64,000 bases of DNA from the NCBI RefSeq assembly GCF_014109725.1, contig NZ_CP058554.1, forward strand, positions 2,356,001-2,420,000, written 5' to 3'. Both the position numbers and the translations under genes were made by a program. Source of the DNA: Comamonas piscis. GTDB lineage: Bacteria > Pseudomonadota > Gammaproteobacteria > Burkholderiales > Burkholderiaceae_C. The first letter of the stretch is position 1. Every line of letters begins with the position of its first letter. Under the pieces are notes generated by a model that did no database searches, had not been told where the DNA came from, and was given only the letters and a program-made list of their open reading frames with translations. Below, in pieces: positions 1 through 8,530 of the stretch.

Positions 1-986
1 AAAACCACAAAAAATGAAGGTGATTGGACAATGGAAATCCGATCGAGATTGGCGGTATCCATCGCTGTCATTACTGCAATCTGTATGGGTATATGTATTA
101 GATACGACGCATATGTGAGGTTGCCAACAACATGTCCTGCCTTCCCAAATGACACACCAACTTGTTCGAAGGATGCACACATCCAAATAGAGGCCGGAAA
201 AATTCCGAAATATACCCAAGACTGGCTCCATTCGCCTTTTAAGTACAAGGCGTATATTACGAGCGCTAATAAGCTGCTGGATAAGAGTGCACACACCAAT
301 GATGGAAGCAGCCTACCGATGTAGATATGCAGTTGATGCACTGCACCGCCCAGTATGAATAGTAGGGCGCATTGTGAGAAAGCATTTGTAGAGCTTATTC
401 CCTGGAATGCGACCCAGCTTAAAATAAACCATGCGGTGGCAGTGAGTAAAGTAATTCTTGTGCTTTTTACATAGGCAAAGAAAAGACCGTAAATAATTAT
501 CTCTACGGACACGGACCAAATAGGGGCATTAAAAGACCAGCCTTTCTGAAGTCCCCAGTGAGAGATCATGAATAGATTCAGTAGGAAATGGTAAAGGTCA
601 TTGAACGGATAGATCTGATAGTGGCCAAGGATGCGAAAGCTCACAAACTGCAGCACCGCGACCAATAACAGAGTTGCCAAGTGTAGTGGATACAGTCGGC
701 TAAAACGAGTGACAGCAAATTCTCGGAAGCTTACATCCTGTCTGCCTTGGTAAGCATGAAAAAATACAAAGCCTGATAGGATCCAGAAAAACTGCACACC
801 GTGACTGCCGTATTCATACAGCCAGCGCAAGTTAGTGAAGAACGGTTGGATGCTCCGATCTTTAAGGCCCACTGCAGCCTGTGGATAGAAGAAATGCTGG
901 TAGTGCCAAACAAGCACCACTATTGCGGCAATGCCTCGTAAGAAGTCTATATTGGAGATGGAGGCGTGACGAATCGGTGTGCCCAA
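1..986 (-). CDS. Acyltransferase 3 family (OafA-like) membrane protein, partial
   Basis: This is a membrane O-acyltransferase of the acyltransferase-3 family, which acylates sugars of lipopolysaccharide, exopolysaccharide or similar surface glycans. The minus-strand frame stays open from about 986 through position 1, so the C-terminus lies outside the window. An early LRG-x9-H motif (an arginine ten residues before a histidine) is the family's catalytic signature. It is followed by FFWILSGFVFF, RFSRLYP and WSVSVEI, all typical of the family, and by several hydrophobic helices. The start is taken as TTG at 986 behind an AGGG; an in-frame stop lies just upstream. The gene is clearly AT-richer than the rest of the window, which suggests horizontal transfer and fits surface-antigen variation. 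Confidence 0.85.
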   Translation of the reverse strand, partial: MGTPIRHASISNIDFLRGIAAIVVLVWHYQHFFYPQAAVGLKDRSIQPFFTNLRWLYEYGSHGVQFFWILSGFVFFHAYQGRQDVSFREFAVTRFSRLYPLHLATLLLVAVLQFVSFRILGHYQIYPFNDLYHFLLNLFMISHWGLQKGWSFNAPIWSVSVEIIIYGLFFAYVKSTRITLLTATAWFILSWVAFQGISSTNAFSQCALLFILGGAVHQLHIYIGRLLPSLVCALLSSSLLALVIYALYLKGEWSQSWVYFGIFPASIWMCASFEQVGVSFGKAGHVVGNLTYASYLIHIPIQIAVMTAMDTANLDRISIVQSPSFFVV

Positions 987-1699
987 CGAAATACCCTGTA
1001 AAATTAATTTTTAGCGAAAATGTACGCGATAGTTCTGGTCAGCAATGCTTGGAAAACGCTTCAGTTATCTTCTTTTCTTTGAGTGTTTTTTCATTGCTGC
1101 CTCGGTGCCGGTGGTTAAGGTGGCGCCGTGGCCGGGTCATAATTTTCAACAGTAATAAAACGGTAATGCCTCTGGTAAAAACGCTTGGTCTGAGGGGCGT
1201 CAATGTTAGCTTGCTGAACAGTCATTGTTATACCAACCCCTGATCGAACTGTAAGGATAACTTCGCGCGCTGCAAGAAATTGAAAGAGCCTCTTCGGCGC
1301 CATCTCGGCACTGCGGAGGCTCATTTTTCGTCGATAGGTTCAGTGCTCCGCTGCCAATTGAATCCACAGTCTACAGCCATCGTCTCTGTATTAGGGGCCA
1401 ATAGGTTCTAACGGAGGGGATAGGGTGCGCTGGGGCGACATATCGAAAAGTCAAATGGAAATCGACAGCTAACAGCTACCTCGCAACAGGCGTTAAAAAG
1501 CCCTCAGGTGAGGGCCCGTTGGGGGCTGTTCTGGAGCTCACGTGCGTTGCTCACACAACCCAACAAATAATAGATTTGCGGATGAGTCTATGCGCCGGGT
1601 CGCTTTCAGCGAAGCTGCACGCAATACAAAATGCGTTAAGGCGAAGCCACGGCGTATCAGGGGTGTTAACGACTCTTAAGTTGATCAGCGCCACAGGCG
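987..1699. other. Intergenic stretch with no convincing gene
   Basis: About 700 bases separate the acyltransferase start from the Bug receptor's stop. Short open frames occur on both strands, but none has a recognisable motif together with a ribosome site. The stretch contains a weak stem (GAGCCTC at 1286-1292 pairing with GAGGCTC at 1316-1322, then a short T run) and the terminator described separately at 1495-1515. Confidence 0.6.
1495..1515 (-). terminator. Rho-independent terminator, minus strand
   Basis: GCCCTC at 1500-1505 pairs with GAGGGC at 1510-1515 around a 4-base loop. Read on the minus strand, the hairpin is followed at once by five T residues (1499-1495). It lies about 185 bases past the stop of the Bug receptor gene and probably ends that transcript. 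Confidence 0.75.
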
Positions 1700-2668
1700 T
1701 CATTCCAGCCCGATGCTCTGCACAATCGTGCCTTCTTCGGCGAAGGCTTTCTTCGCAAACGCACTGTAATCCTCGGCATTACGGTACTCCAGCCGCACAC
1801 CATAGTTTGCGGCCGCCTGCTGGAAGGCAGGGTCGTCCATGGCGGACTTCACGGCGGCGTCAAGCTTGCGCACAATTTCGGGCGGCAGTCCTTTGGGGCC
1901 GGCAATGCCCAACGGCGATGGCGTCACCACGTCATAGCCCTGCTCACGGAAGGTCGGCACATTGGCGAAGGCGGGAGGGCGCGTTTCTGAGGCAATGGCC
2001 AGCGCACGCAGCTTGCCTGACTGCATATGCGGTAGGACGGTATTGCCAAACACCCCTGTCTTGGTGTGGCCCGCAATCAAGGCATTCACCGCCTCGGCAT
2101 CGCCCTTGTACGGCACATGGGTGAACTGCACGCCCGCCTTTTTCTCCAGCAAGGCCATCAGCACATGGTTGGCCGAAAACTTACCGGGCGTGCCGTAGTC
2201 GACCGAGCCGGGCTGCTTTTTGGACTGCTCGACTATGTCCTTGACCGATTTGAACGGCGAATCCTGCGCCACGGCCAGCAGAAAGTCATACGACATAAAG
2301 GCTGCCACATAGCTCAGGTCGGCAACCGGATCGTAGGCCACCTTCTGGATATGCGGCTGCCGGAAGATCGCTACCGGGCTCAAGGTCAGACGGTAGCCAT
2401 CGGGCTTGGCATTCTTCATGTCCATCACCCCCATCGAGGCCCCGGCACCCGGTTTGTTCTCAATGATGATCGACTGACCCAACTGCTTGCCCATCGACAG
2501 GGCCAGCGCCCGCGCCACCACATCGCTCACGCCCCCCGCGCCATAGGGCACGATCAGCACGATAGGCCGGTTGGGGTAATCAGCCTGTGCCACCGCGGGC
2601 GCGGCAAAACCCGCAGCGCCGACTACGGCAATGCTGGCTGCGACAGCGGCAAAAGTACGGCGTTGCAT
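1700..2668 (-). CDS. Bug-family (TctC) periplasmic tricarboxylate-type solute-binding protein
   Basis: This is a periplasmic receptor of the Bug/TctC family (322 residues), which binds small carboxylates or related metabolites for tripartite tricarboxylate transporters. The chosen ATG at 2668 gives a classical Sec signal (MQRRTFAAVAAS... ending near AVAQA) and sits behind AGGAGA; the frame is open 134 codons further upstream, but that extension is not signal-like and has no ribosome site. Family motifs follow in order: YPNRPI, VPYGAGGVSDVVAR, ENKPGAGASMG and HVPYKGDAEAV. No TctA/TctB membrane genes are adjacent, which is usual for the expanded Bug families of Bordetella and Comamonas relatives. 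The ligand cannot be inferred from context. Confidence 0.92.
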   Translation of the reverse strand: MQRRTFAAVAASIAVVGAAGFAAPAVAQADYPNRPIVLIVPYGAGGVSDVVARALALSMGKQLGQSIIIENKPGAGASMGVMDMKNAKPDGYRLTLSPVAIFRQPHIQKVAYDPVADLSYVAAFMSYDFLLAVAQDSPFKSVKDIVEQSKKQPGSVDYGTPGKFSANHVLMALLEKKAGVQFTHVPYKGDAEAVNALIAGHTKTGVFGNTVLPHMQSGKLRALAIASETRPPAFANVPTFREQGYDVVTPSPLGIAGPKGLPPEIVRKLDAAVKSAMDDPAFQQAAANYGVRLEYRNAEDYSAFAKKAFAEEGTIVQSIGLE

Positions 2669-3020
2669 GGTTGTCTCCTTGCATGAGTGGTTGTTGTCTC
2701 TGCAGTCTAGCGAAGCCACCGCTAAGCATCCCCAACACGGGTGACAGCAGGATGGCATCGGCGGCGGGGTCATCATGGCGAAGGGTCGGGGCTCACCGGG
2801 TGAGGGCCGCAGGGTCGCAGCTCCTGTGCCGCACTGGAGCATCCATAGCCACGCGCTGGAGTCGGGCAAGCATTGAAGAGCCAGCTTGCCAAGTCTGAGA
2901 GATGTTCTCGGTAGATGGATGTTGCTAGCCTCTGCAGATCCTTCTCCGACCCTTTGATTCAGCCTTGGCTCCTCTCGGGCTTTGTGCTGCCAACAGCCAC
3001 CACATTTTGTGGGAGAGTGC
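2669..3020. other. Intergenic leader upstream of the Bug receptor gene
   Basis: About 350 bases lie between the Bug receptor start and the 3' end of the motor operon. Apart from the receptor's ribosome site just upstream of 2668, no gene or clear motif is visible. The promoter for the receptor gene should lie here. Confidence 0.5.
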
Positions 3021-3057
3021 AGAACCCAGCGCGATGTTGCCATAGCTGCTGGGTTCT
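3021..3057 (-). terminator. Perfect 10-bp hairpin after the motor operon
   Basis: AGAACCCAGC at 3021-3030 is the exact reverse complement of GCTGGGTTCT at 3048-3057. The hairpin begins 14 bases beyond the stop of the OmpA-like gene, where a transcript end is expected. There is no U-tract on the minus strand, so it is either a Rho-assisted terminator or a 3'-end stabilising stem. Confidence 0.5.
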
Positions 3058-3071
3058 TGATTTCATGCAAC

Positions 3072-3707
3072 TCAGTTCAAGGTCAGTTGCACTTCTACCC
3101 GACGGTTGCGAGCATCGCCCGGATCAATTCCTGTGAGGGGGCTTGAATCGCCGTATCCAGCCACGACGATGCGCCGTGCTGTTGATTCGTCCAAGCTTCC
3201 GATGATCGCCTTTCTGGCTTCACGTGCTCTGGCAGCTGACAAAGTGTAATTGTCGTCGTATACGGTGCAAAAGCGGCGGAAATCCGTGACGGGGTTCTTG
3301 ACCGGCAGGTTATCGGTGTAGCCCTCGACCAGAATTTTCGACCTGGTGTGCTCTTTGAGGAACATCTCCAACTGCCTCTGCACGCTTTGAACGGCGACTT
3401 GTGCTTCTGGCGTAAGGCATGCGCTGCCTTTCTCAAAGACACCGTCGCGCAAGGTCAGGCGGCTTCGTTGCAAGTCCATCTCTATCAGTGCATCGGCATT
3501 GCCACTGCTGAGAATGTTCTTGATGTTCTGAGAGATCTTTTTGAGCGGATTCTCCAGTTGGGATTTGGATTGCTCCAACTCCTGTTTGTATTTCAGCTCG
3601 CTGGCCCCTTTTTGGATCACGGCAAGTACAAGCAACAACATCATGACGGCCATAACCCCTGCCATCAGGTCTGAAATGGCGATCCATTCACTAGGTTTGT
3701 CTTTCAC
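3072..3707 (-). CDS. MotB/ZorB-like inner-membrane protein with OmpA peptidoglycan-binding domain
   Basis: This is a 211-residue B-subunit of a rotary-stator-like complex. One N-terminal transmembrane helix (about 9-31) carries Asp13 in an ISDLMAG context, the position of the proton-binding aspartate in MotB, ExbD, TolR and ZorB. A charged linker follows (about 35-85), then an OmpA-like domain with GYTDN (129-133), LSAARA (156-161) and NRRVEV (201-206), which bind peptidoglycan. The start is GTG at 3707, three bases after the stop of the A-subunit gene, so translation is probably coupled. It is last in the four-gene operon. Its partner is the MotA-like product upstream; together they should form a proton-driven, wall-anchored motor. 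Calling it ZorB-like rather than MotB rests on size and operon, since no flagellar genes are nearby. Confidence 0.85.
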   Translation of the reverse strand: MKDKPSEWIAISDLMAGVMAVMMLLLVLAVIQKGASELKYKQELEQSKSQLENPLKKISQNIKNILSSGNADALIEMDLQRSRLTLRDGVFEKGSACLTPEAQVAVQSVQRQLEMFLKEHTRSKILVEGYTDNLPVKNPVTDFRRFCTVYDDNYTLSAARAREARKAIIGSLDESTARRIVVAGYGDSSPLTGIDPGDARNRRVEVQLTLN

Positions 3708-3710
3708 GAC

Positions 3711-5639
3711 TTAGGCCCCGCTGGTGACTGGATGTCCAGAGAGTGCAAGAGGCGCGACGCTGGCATGTGGTGCCACCCGTTGAGAAGCTGCACCATTGAC
3801 CCCCTGAAGCATATGCTGAGACAGCTCTTTGAGTAGCGACTGAATATCATTCAATGGGGAGAGCGCCCGGTTCAATTCACCATTGATTTCACGAGCGATA
3901 CCTGTTTCTGCTGTCGGACGGGTTGAAATCTGCTTCTGAACGTCGGAGAGGGCCTTGCGAATTTCGCCCATAGGCTCAAGTGCGTTGGTAAGCCTGTCCA
4001 TGGCCACTGGAACCTGATTGACATGCTTGACGTCATCAGCCAATGAAGACAGTTTCTCGATCGCCTCCTTGACGAAGCCTATGCCGTCCGTCATGTTCTT
4101 AGAGACTGAATTCATTTGCCTGCTGCTGGTGGATATGGATACCAAACCATCCGCAATAGGCGTTGAGAGTTTGCCGATGTTCTCGACCACAGTTTGAATT
4201 GCCCCATTCAAATTCTCCGAAGTGCTAATGAATTCGACCGATGCATCCTTTTGGATTTTCAGCGCCTTTCCGATCGAGCTCTGTACCTCGCTCATAGTGT
4301 CCGTCACATCGTGCGAAAGCTGTTCCAGAGAGGCCGAAATCTTCTCCGTAGCGCTACTCAATTCCTTGCTGCCCATTGCCAATGTGTCAGCCGCTCTGTC
4401 ACTCATCAGCGTAATGGCCGCAGAGAGGTCGGTTCGCACGTTGTCCAGTACGTCTTTGAATTGGGTCTCAAATTCTTTCACTGCACCCAGCAGGTTCTGA
4501 GCCGCAGCTCCCACGTTGTCCGCGCCGTCGGCCATGCGCTGCGCTGCGCTGTCCATATTGGCGACGACCCGTTGGGTGCTGTCCGTGAAAACTTGCATCG
4601 CTTCATTCGTCTGCGTGCTGGCATCAGCAACCCGTTGCATGCTCTGTTCCAGCAATCCGATCATGCGCGTGTTCTCCAGCATGTCTTCCTTTTGCTGTGC
4701 ATTCATTGTTCGGGTTTGCTCAGCGAACAACTCGCGCAAGGTCGTCTCATTGCGGGCAGCGATCTCTCCTTGTTGACGGGAGAAGGCGGTGAGTAAAAAC
4801 TCCTGGCGTTCGCGGCGTTCATTCGCCCCCTCAAGGGCGGCACGCATGTGTTTATCAAGCAATGCTTGCGCAGCAGCTTGACTTGAGATGATCTCGCGCA
4901 GTGTCGCTTCGTTGCTTTGTGCGATCTGGTTTTGCTGTTCGCGAAGTGCATGGGTTTGGGCGGCGTGTTGCGCGGAAGACTGCAGCAAGCTCTTTTCGAA
5001 AGCGCCCGCCAGGAAGGCCGTCATGGAGTTGCCAAGTTCCACGGACCGATTCCACTTCTGCTCTTCGACAGCAACCAGCATTGCATTGCGCGCCTCTGAT
5101 TCTTTCTTCACCTTGCCGATCACCCATGCAAGTCGCTTTTCTTCAAATTGAGTGACTTCGCTCCAAACCTTCATCAGGATGAATCCGGCGATACCCCAAG
5201 TGGAAGTTTTGAATTTGGTTCCAAGACCTTTGAGCATGCCCAGCATGTTTTGCAGCCCGTCTGCGGCGCCTGCCGCATCCATCGCACTGCTGGCTCCCAG
5301 AATGGATGACGCCTTGTCCAGCGCTAGGCCCAGGCCAATAAAGGTACCAAGCAATCCCACAATCAGCAGCATCCCGGGCATCACCTCAGCCAACTTCTCC
5401 GGGCGCGTTGCTACGATATGGAACAGATCGGTAACACCACCTTGGTCAATGCCTTGTGCTGCACCAGACTTGGCATTCGACGCGCGATTCCATTTTTTTT
5501 CCCAAGCGCGCGGTGATGCAGTAATGCTTACACAAGCCACTGTCAGCACCAACATCGCCAACATCACGCAGAAAAACGATGCTTGCAGCAGATCTGAAAA
5601 ATCGGGAGTGAGAAAACTAAGAATGTCTTTGGGGTTCAT
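3711..5639 (-). CDS. MotA/TolQ/ExbB-like (ZorA-like) stator protein with long helical tail
   Basis: This is a 642-residue A-subunit of a proton-channel stator. Hydrophobic helices lie at about 19-40, 86-107 and 143-160. The second carries PGMLLIVGLLGTFIGLGLAL, the conserved MotA/TolQ/ExbB core, and the third has KFKTSTWGIAGF with the polar Thr/Ser residues of the channel. Everything after about residue 165 (some 475 residues) is charged, glutamine- and alanine-rich heptad-like helix without membrane segments, predicted to be a long cytoplasmic tail. MotA, TolQ and ExbB lack this tail; ZorA of the Zorya anti-phage system has it. The ATG at 5639 overlaps the stop of the preceding gene as ATGA. 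Some stretches resemble chemoreceptor coiled coil, but HAMP and signalling motifs are absent. Confidence 0.85.
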   Translation of the reverse strand: MNPKDILSFLTPDFSDLLQASFFCVMLAMLVLTVACVSITASPRAWEKKWNRASNAKSGAAQGIDQGGVTDLFHIVATRPEKLAEVMPGMLLIVGLLGTFIGLGLALDKASSILGASSAMDAAGAADGLQNMLGMLKGLGTKFKTSTWGIAGFILMKVWSEVTQFEEKRLAWVIGKVKKESEARNAMLVAVEEQKWNRSVELGNSMTAFLAGAFEKSLLQSSAQHAAQTHALREQQNQIAQSNEATLREIISSQAAAQALLDKHMRAALEGANERRERQEFLLTAFSRQQGEIAARNETTLRELFAEQTRTMNAQQKEDMLENTRMIGLLEQSMQRVADASTQTNEAMQVFTDSTQRVVANMDSAAQRMADGADNVGAAAQNLLGAVKEFETQFKDVLDNVRTDLSAAITLMSDRAADTLAMGSKELSSATEKISASLEQLSHDVTDTMSEVQSSIGKALKIQKDASVEFISTSENLNGAIQTVVENIGKLSTPIADGLVSISTSSRQMNSVSKNMTDGIGFVKEAIEKLSSLADDVKHVNQVPVAMDRLTNALEPMGEIRKALSDVQKQISTRPTAETGIAREINGELNRALSPLNDIQSLLKELSQHMLQGVNGAASQRVAPHASVAPLALSGHPVTSGA

Positions 5640-6934
5640 GCGGTCACCGCCAGAATGGTGCTCATGCGCTTGTGCGCATCTGCCTTGAAGATGTTGGAGT
5701 AGTCGCGAATTAGTTCTTGCTCGTCATCGCTCAATTCGCTGAATGGGATGTGCTCTTCTGCGCAACGCATCAACACAGCGCCAATCACTGGTGAGTCAGA
5801 TATCAGGAATTCATTGCCCTCTGCAATGAGGTCTGCTTCCTCCTTTTCCAGAAGTTGCAGGAAGCCTTCGGCGGCTCCCACATAGCGGTCTATGTCTATC
5901 TTCTTGGTTTCGATCTCGTTGAGCTGTTGTTGCTTGTCGAGCAGTTCTTGCGTGACTGTTTCAAGCGCTGTTTCGTCCTCGGCTGACAGTTCACCTTGAA
6001 TCTTCTTGGAAACAGTCAGGGACCGCTGAAGAATCTTGTCCTTAATGAGTGTTTTGTTGAGAGTTTCCCAACGTTGATCCTCAGCTTCTGCACTGCTGGC
6101 CCAAGATGCAATCATCTCTTCGAACACAAATGGGGTCAGCTTCTTGCCATGCCGAGATTGCAGGATGCCATCCAGGCGTACGGCCGCAATTTCGCTGAGC
6201 TCGGGATCTTCCTTGATCAGATCGGAAGCGATGCGAACAAGGAAAATGTCGTCCGCACTGATCTGGGTGATCTCGGTTGCAGTCCTGAAGGTCTTGTCGG
6301 CAATTTTGAGGAGCTTTTGCGTTGCGCGCAGTCGCAGGTAGTGTTCGAAATCAGCAGGCGCTTCCTGGATGACCTTGGCAATTCCTGCCTTTGCAATTTC
6401 ATAGTCATTCAGGGCCATGAGTAATGCGATTTCGTGCGACAGGCCTGAAGATTTCACATCGCCCTCAGCGGCACGCATGGTCGCCTGGTGTTCTTTTGCG
6501 ACATGGAGATCAGCTTCGTCGAGTACTGATTCCTCCTGCTCCGCCGCCATTTCCTGTTCGCGTTGCGCATGGATCTTCTTGGACAGCTTGATCGCCCATT
6601 GGATAGCCTCTTCGATCTTCTTGGCGACCGGAGAGTTCTCGAAAGCAAACAAGGCACCGATGCCTCTGTCTAAGGCCACCAGAGCAACCTTTAACCATGG
6701 CACGGGCGCAAAGGCGGCCGCTTGTTGTACATAGGATCGGAACAGCTCCACATTCGGCTTGACTCGTGTCCATGTCTCTTTGATGTCCTCGACCAATTTT
6801 TCGGCATTGGTGGCCATAAAGCCGATGGCTTTGCCGACGACCTGTTTTGCCGCTTCGTAAGTCTTGGTGGCAACCTTGACTACAGCACTGACGGCTTTGG
6901 CGGTGAACGACGCAATTGAACTGAAAAATCCCAT
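5636..6934 (-). CDS. Helical protein of unknown family in the motor operon
   Basis: I do not recognise this 432-residue protein. It has no signal peptide. Residues 1-45 form alanine- and valine-rich amphipathic repeats (SSIASFTAKAVSAVVKVA and similar) that could bind a membrane surface. A moderately hydrophobic stretch lies near 70-95 (FAPVPWLKVALVALDRGIGALFAF). The rest is almost entirely charged helix, with a likely coiled coil near 320-350. Near the N-terminus is a lysine-rich patch (KLSKKIHAQRE) followed by an acidic one (EEQEE-type). Its ATG at 6934 is three bases after the ATPase stop, behind GGGGAA, and its stop overlaps the ZorA-like start. It may be the adaptor, substrate or effector linking the ATPase to the motor; that is inference from the operon only. 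Confidence 0.75.
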   Translation of the reverse strand: MGFFSSIASFTAKAVSAVVKVATKTYEAAKQVVGKAIGFMATNAEKLVEDIKETWTRVKPNVELFRSYVQQAAAFAPVPWLKVALVALDRGIGALFAFENSPVAKKIEEAIQWAIKLSKKIHAQREQEMAAEQEESVLDEADLHVAKEHQATMRAAEGDVKSSGLSHEIALLMALNDYEIAKAGIAKVIQEAPADFEHYLRLRATQKLLKIADKTFRTATEITQISADDIFLVRIASDLIKEDPELSEIAAVRLDGILQSRHGKKLTPFVFEEMIASWASSAEAEDQRWETLNKTLIKDKILQRSLTVSKKIQGELSAEDETALETVTQELLDKQQQLNEIETKKIDIDRYVGAAEGFLQLLEKEEADLIAEGNEFLISDSPVIGAVLMRCAEEHIPFSELSDDEQELIRDYSNIFKADAHKRMSTILAVTA

Positions 6935-6937
6935 TTT

Positions 6938-7882
6938 TTATTCCCCTGATGTTGTTTGTTCGGTTTCTTGGTTCTTGATACCAAGAAGCGAAAGTGCGGC
7001 CTTGGCGCTGCGCGCATTAGCCGCGTGTGATTGCGTATTGCCTCCACCTACATTGGCCTTGGCATATTTGATGTCAGCGATCGCGGACTCCAGGTGTACC
7101 CATGCAAGCTTTGGTGCATCCACTTGCGCCATGACCGCACGTGGCAAGGCAGTTCTTAACGCAGTCCGAATCTCTCGCCCCGACAACCCCGCAGAGGATG
7201 AAGAGGCCAACTGGATAAGTTCCTCACGCTCCAGAGCAAGCGGGATACCAGCTACCAGCATGCGACTCCAAAGCCGTTGGCGTTCTTCCATGTCAGGCAG
7301 CTGGAACTCCACGTGGTAACGGATACGGCTCACAAATGCCGAGTCATAGTTCTTCGCAAAATTAGTGGCAAAAACGACCACGCCATTGAAACGCTCCAGC
7401 TCAATGAGCATGGTCGAGCGCATGGCATTGATTTCGTTGTCGATGCCTTGCGTTACAGAAGAAAGGCGAGCACCCAACAGCGTGTCTGCTTCGTCGAAAA
7501 AAAGCAGTGCTCCCTGCAGCGCTGCTTCTTGAAATGCCGCACCAATGTTTTTGGCTGTTTCGCCTACGAACTTGCTTTCGATTTCAGAGATGCCAATGTG
7601 AATGAACTGAAGTCCCAAAGTGCCAGCAAGAGCTTCTGCCGCCAGTGTTTTGCCGGTGCCTGGTGGTCCGTAAAAGTTGATCGCCATGTTGCGCCCAGTG
7701 GGATCAACCTCGGCAAAACCCCAGTCCGTATAGATGAGCTTATGAAAACGCAAGGATCCAATGGCCTCATCCATCATTTGACGGGTGTGCCTTGGAAGGA
7801 TCACGTCTTTTTCAAGATCAAAGCGAGGTGCTTTGCACTCGTAGCGAGCGGAGTCGCTGATGTTTTCTTTTTCTGAGCTCAA
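6938..7882 (-). CDS. Classical AAA+ ATPase (FtsH/katanin-like AAA domain)
   Basis: This is a single-domain AAA+ ATPase of 314 residues. It shows Walker A GPPGTGKT (72-79), Walker B LLFFDEAD (126-133), sensor-1 asparagine in FATNF (Asn174), arginine-finger candidates in SRIRYH (about 186-188) and a C-terminal helical lid with SGREIRTAL. There is no protease, nuclease or membrane segment, so it probably acts as a cytoplasmic unfoldase or remodeller on a partner. It is first in the four-gene operon with the helical protein and the two stator-like subunits. The start is TTG at 7882 behind a GGAG. ATPases of this subgroup are common in defence and stress operons, but none of the named Zorya types is known to me to carry this one. 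Confidence 0.88.
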   Translation of the reverse strand: MSSEKENISDSARYECKAPRFDLEKDVILPRHTRQMMDEAIGSLRFHKLIYTDWGFAEVDPTGRNMAINFYGPPGTGKTLAAEALAGTLGLQFIHIGISEIESKFVGETAKNIGAAFQEAALQGALLFFDEADTLLGARLSSVTQGIDNEINAMRSTMLIELERFNGVVVFATNFAKNYDSAFVSRIRYHVEFQLPDMEERQRLWSRMLVAGIPLALEREELIQLASSSSAGLSGREIRTALRTALPRAVMAQVDAPKLAWVHLESAIADIKYAKANVGGGNTQSHAANARSAKAALSLLGIKNQETEQTTSGE

Positions 7883-8094
7883 GTTTTTTTCTCCATCTGA
7901 ATCAACATGGATTGATTGCGTCTTTCTTGTTTACATTTGGAAGGTTTGGCCTGGGGTAAATGCCGTGTGTTGAATTCCTGACGTCGCATTTCCCAGAGTG
8001 CCGCAGCAATGTCGGCCGGGCGTCGACCGTCAATAACTTTCGATGGTGTTTAGCGCCTTAAATGCTTGTGCACCCATGTCACTATCCAACCCAC

Positions 8095-8319
8095 TCACTT
8101 TCGAGCCTTGCTCGCAGTCTGAAAAAAACGTGCATAGGTAGAAATCAGCGGAGCTACAAACCCGCGTATTTGCTTTGTCTCGAAGTCCTCACCCCCGCAC
8201 TCAGGGCAATAGGGAACCACATCAACCCAGGGGACAAGCACATCAGACCCACCGGCTGTGATGTGCTTCCATCCACAGGATGTGCAGGTCCAGGATCTGG
8301 GGCCGACAGGACGGACCAT
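8095..8319 (-). CDS. Small zinc-ribbon protein, function unknown
   Basis: This 74-residue protein has two cysteine pairs, CTSCGW near the N-terminus and CPECGG about 24 residues later, which should fold as a zinc ribbon. The tail (FVAPLISTYARFF) is a short amphipathic helix. ATG at 8319 follows a good GAAGGAG site. It lies between the ATPase operon and the divergent WYL regulator, on the operon's strand and about 210 bases upstream of the ATPase start, so it could be co-transcribed. An overlapping frame through 8154-8489 was considered and not chosen because it lacks motifs. Role unknown; nucleic-acid binding or scaffolding is possible. Confidence 0.65.
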   Translation of the reverse strand: MVRPVGPRSWTCTSCGWKHITAGGSDVLVPWVDVVPYCPECGGEDFETKQIRGFVAPLISTYARFFQTASKARK

Positions 8320-8530
8320 TTTTCAACTCCTTCGTCGTTTTGGGCGTTGATGGCGACGTTACATTCTGCATTCTCTTGATACAAGTGTGCAATTGCTTCG
8401 TCAAAGTGTGTGGTCATTGTGCAGTCTAACTGTCCGTTTATAAGAGGCAAAAAAGATTTTTTTCGGACGTGGTTTGACCATTCATTCACTTACGATGTGT
8501 TTCGTTGACCCCAAAAATGACTCACTAGCA

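Noticed and set aside
31..324. 97-codon open frame on the plus strand
   Set aside because: It lies opposite the acyltransferase gene, whose minus-strand frame continues through it with family motifs.
2669..3070. N-terminal 134-codon extension of the Bug receptor
   Set aside because: The signal peptide and ribosome site mark ATG 2668 as the start; the extension has no such features and would remove the signal from the N-terminus.
3072..5639. Stator pair as flagellar MotAB or Tol/Exb system
   Set aside because: No flagellar, Tol-Pal or TonB-ExbB genes are near, the A-subunit tail is far too long, and the operon contains an AAA+ ATPase and an unknown protein.
8154..8489. 111-codon frame overlapping the small zinc-ribbon gene
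   Set aside because: It has no motif or ribosome site, while the overlapping frame has paired cysteines and a clear ribosome site.
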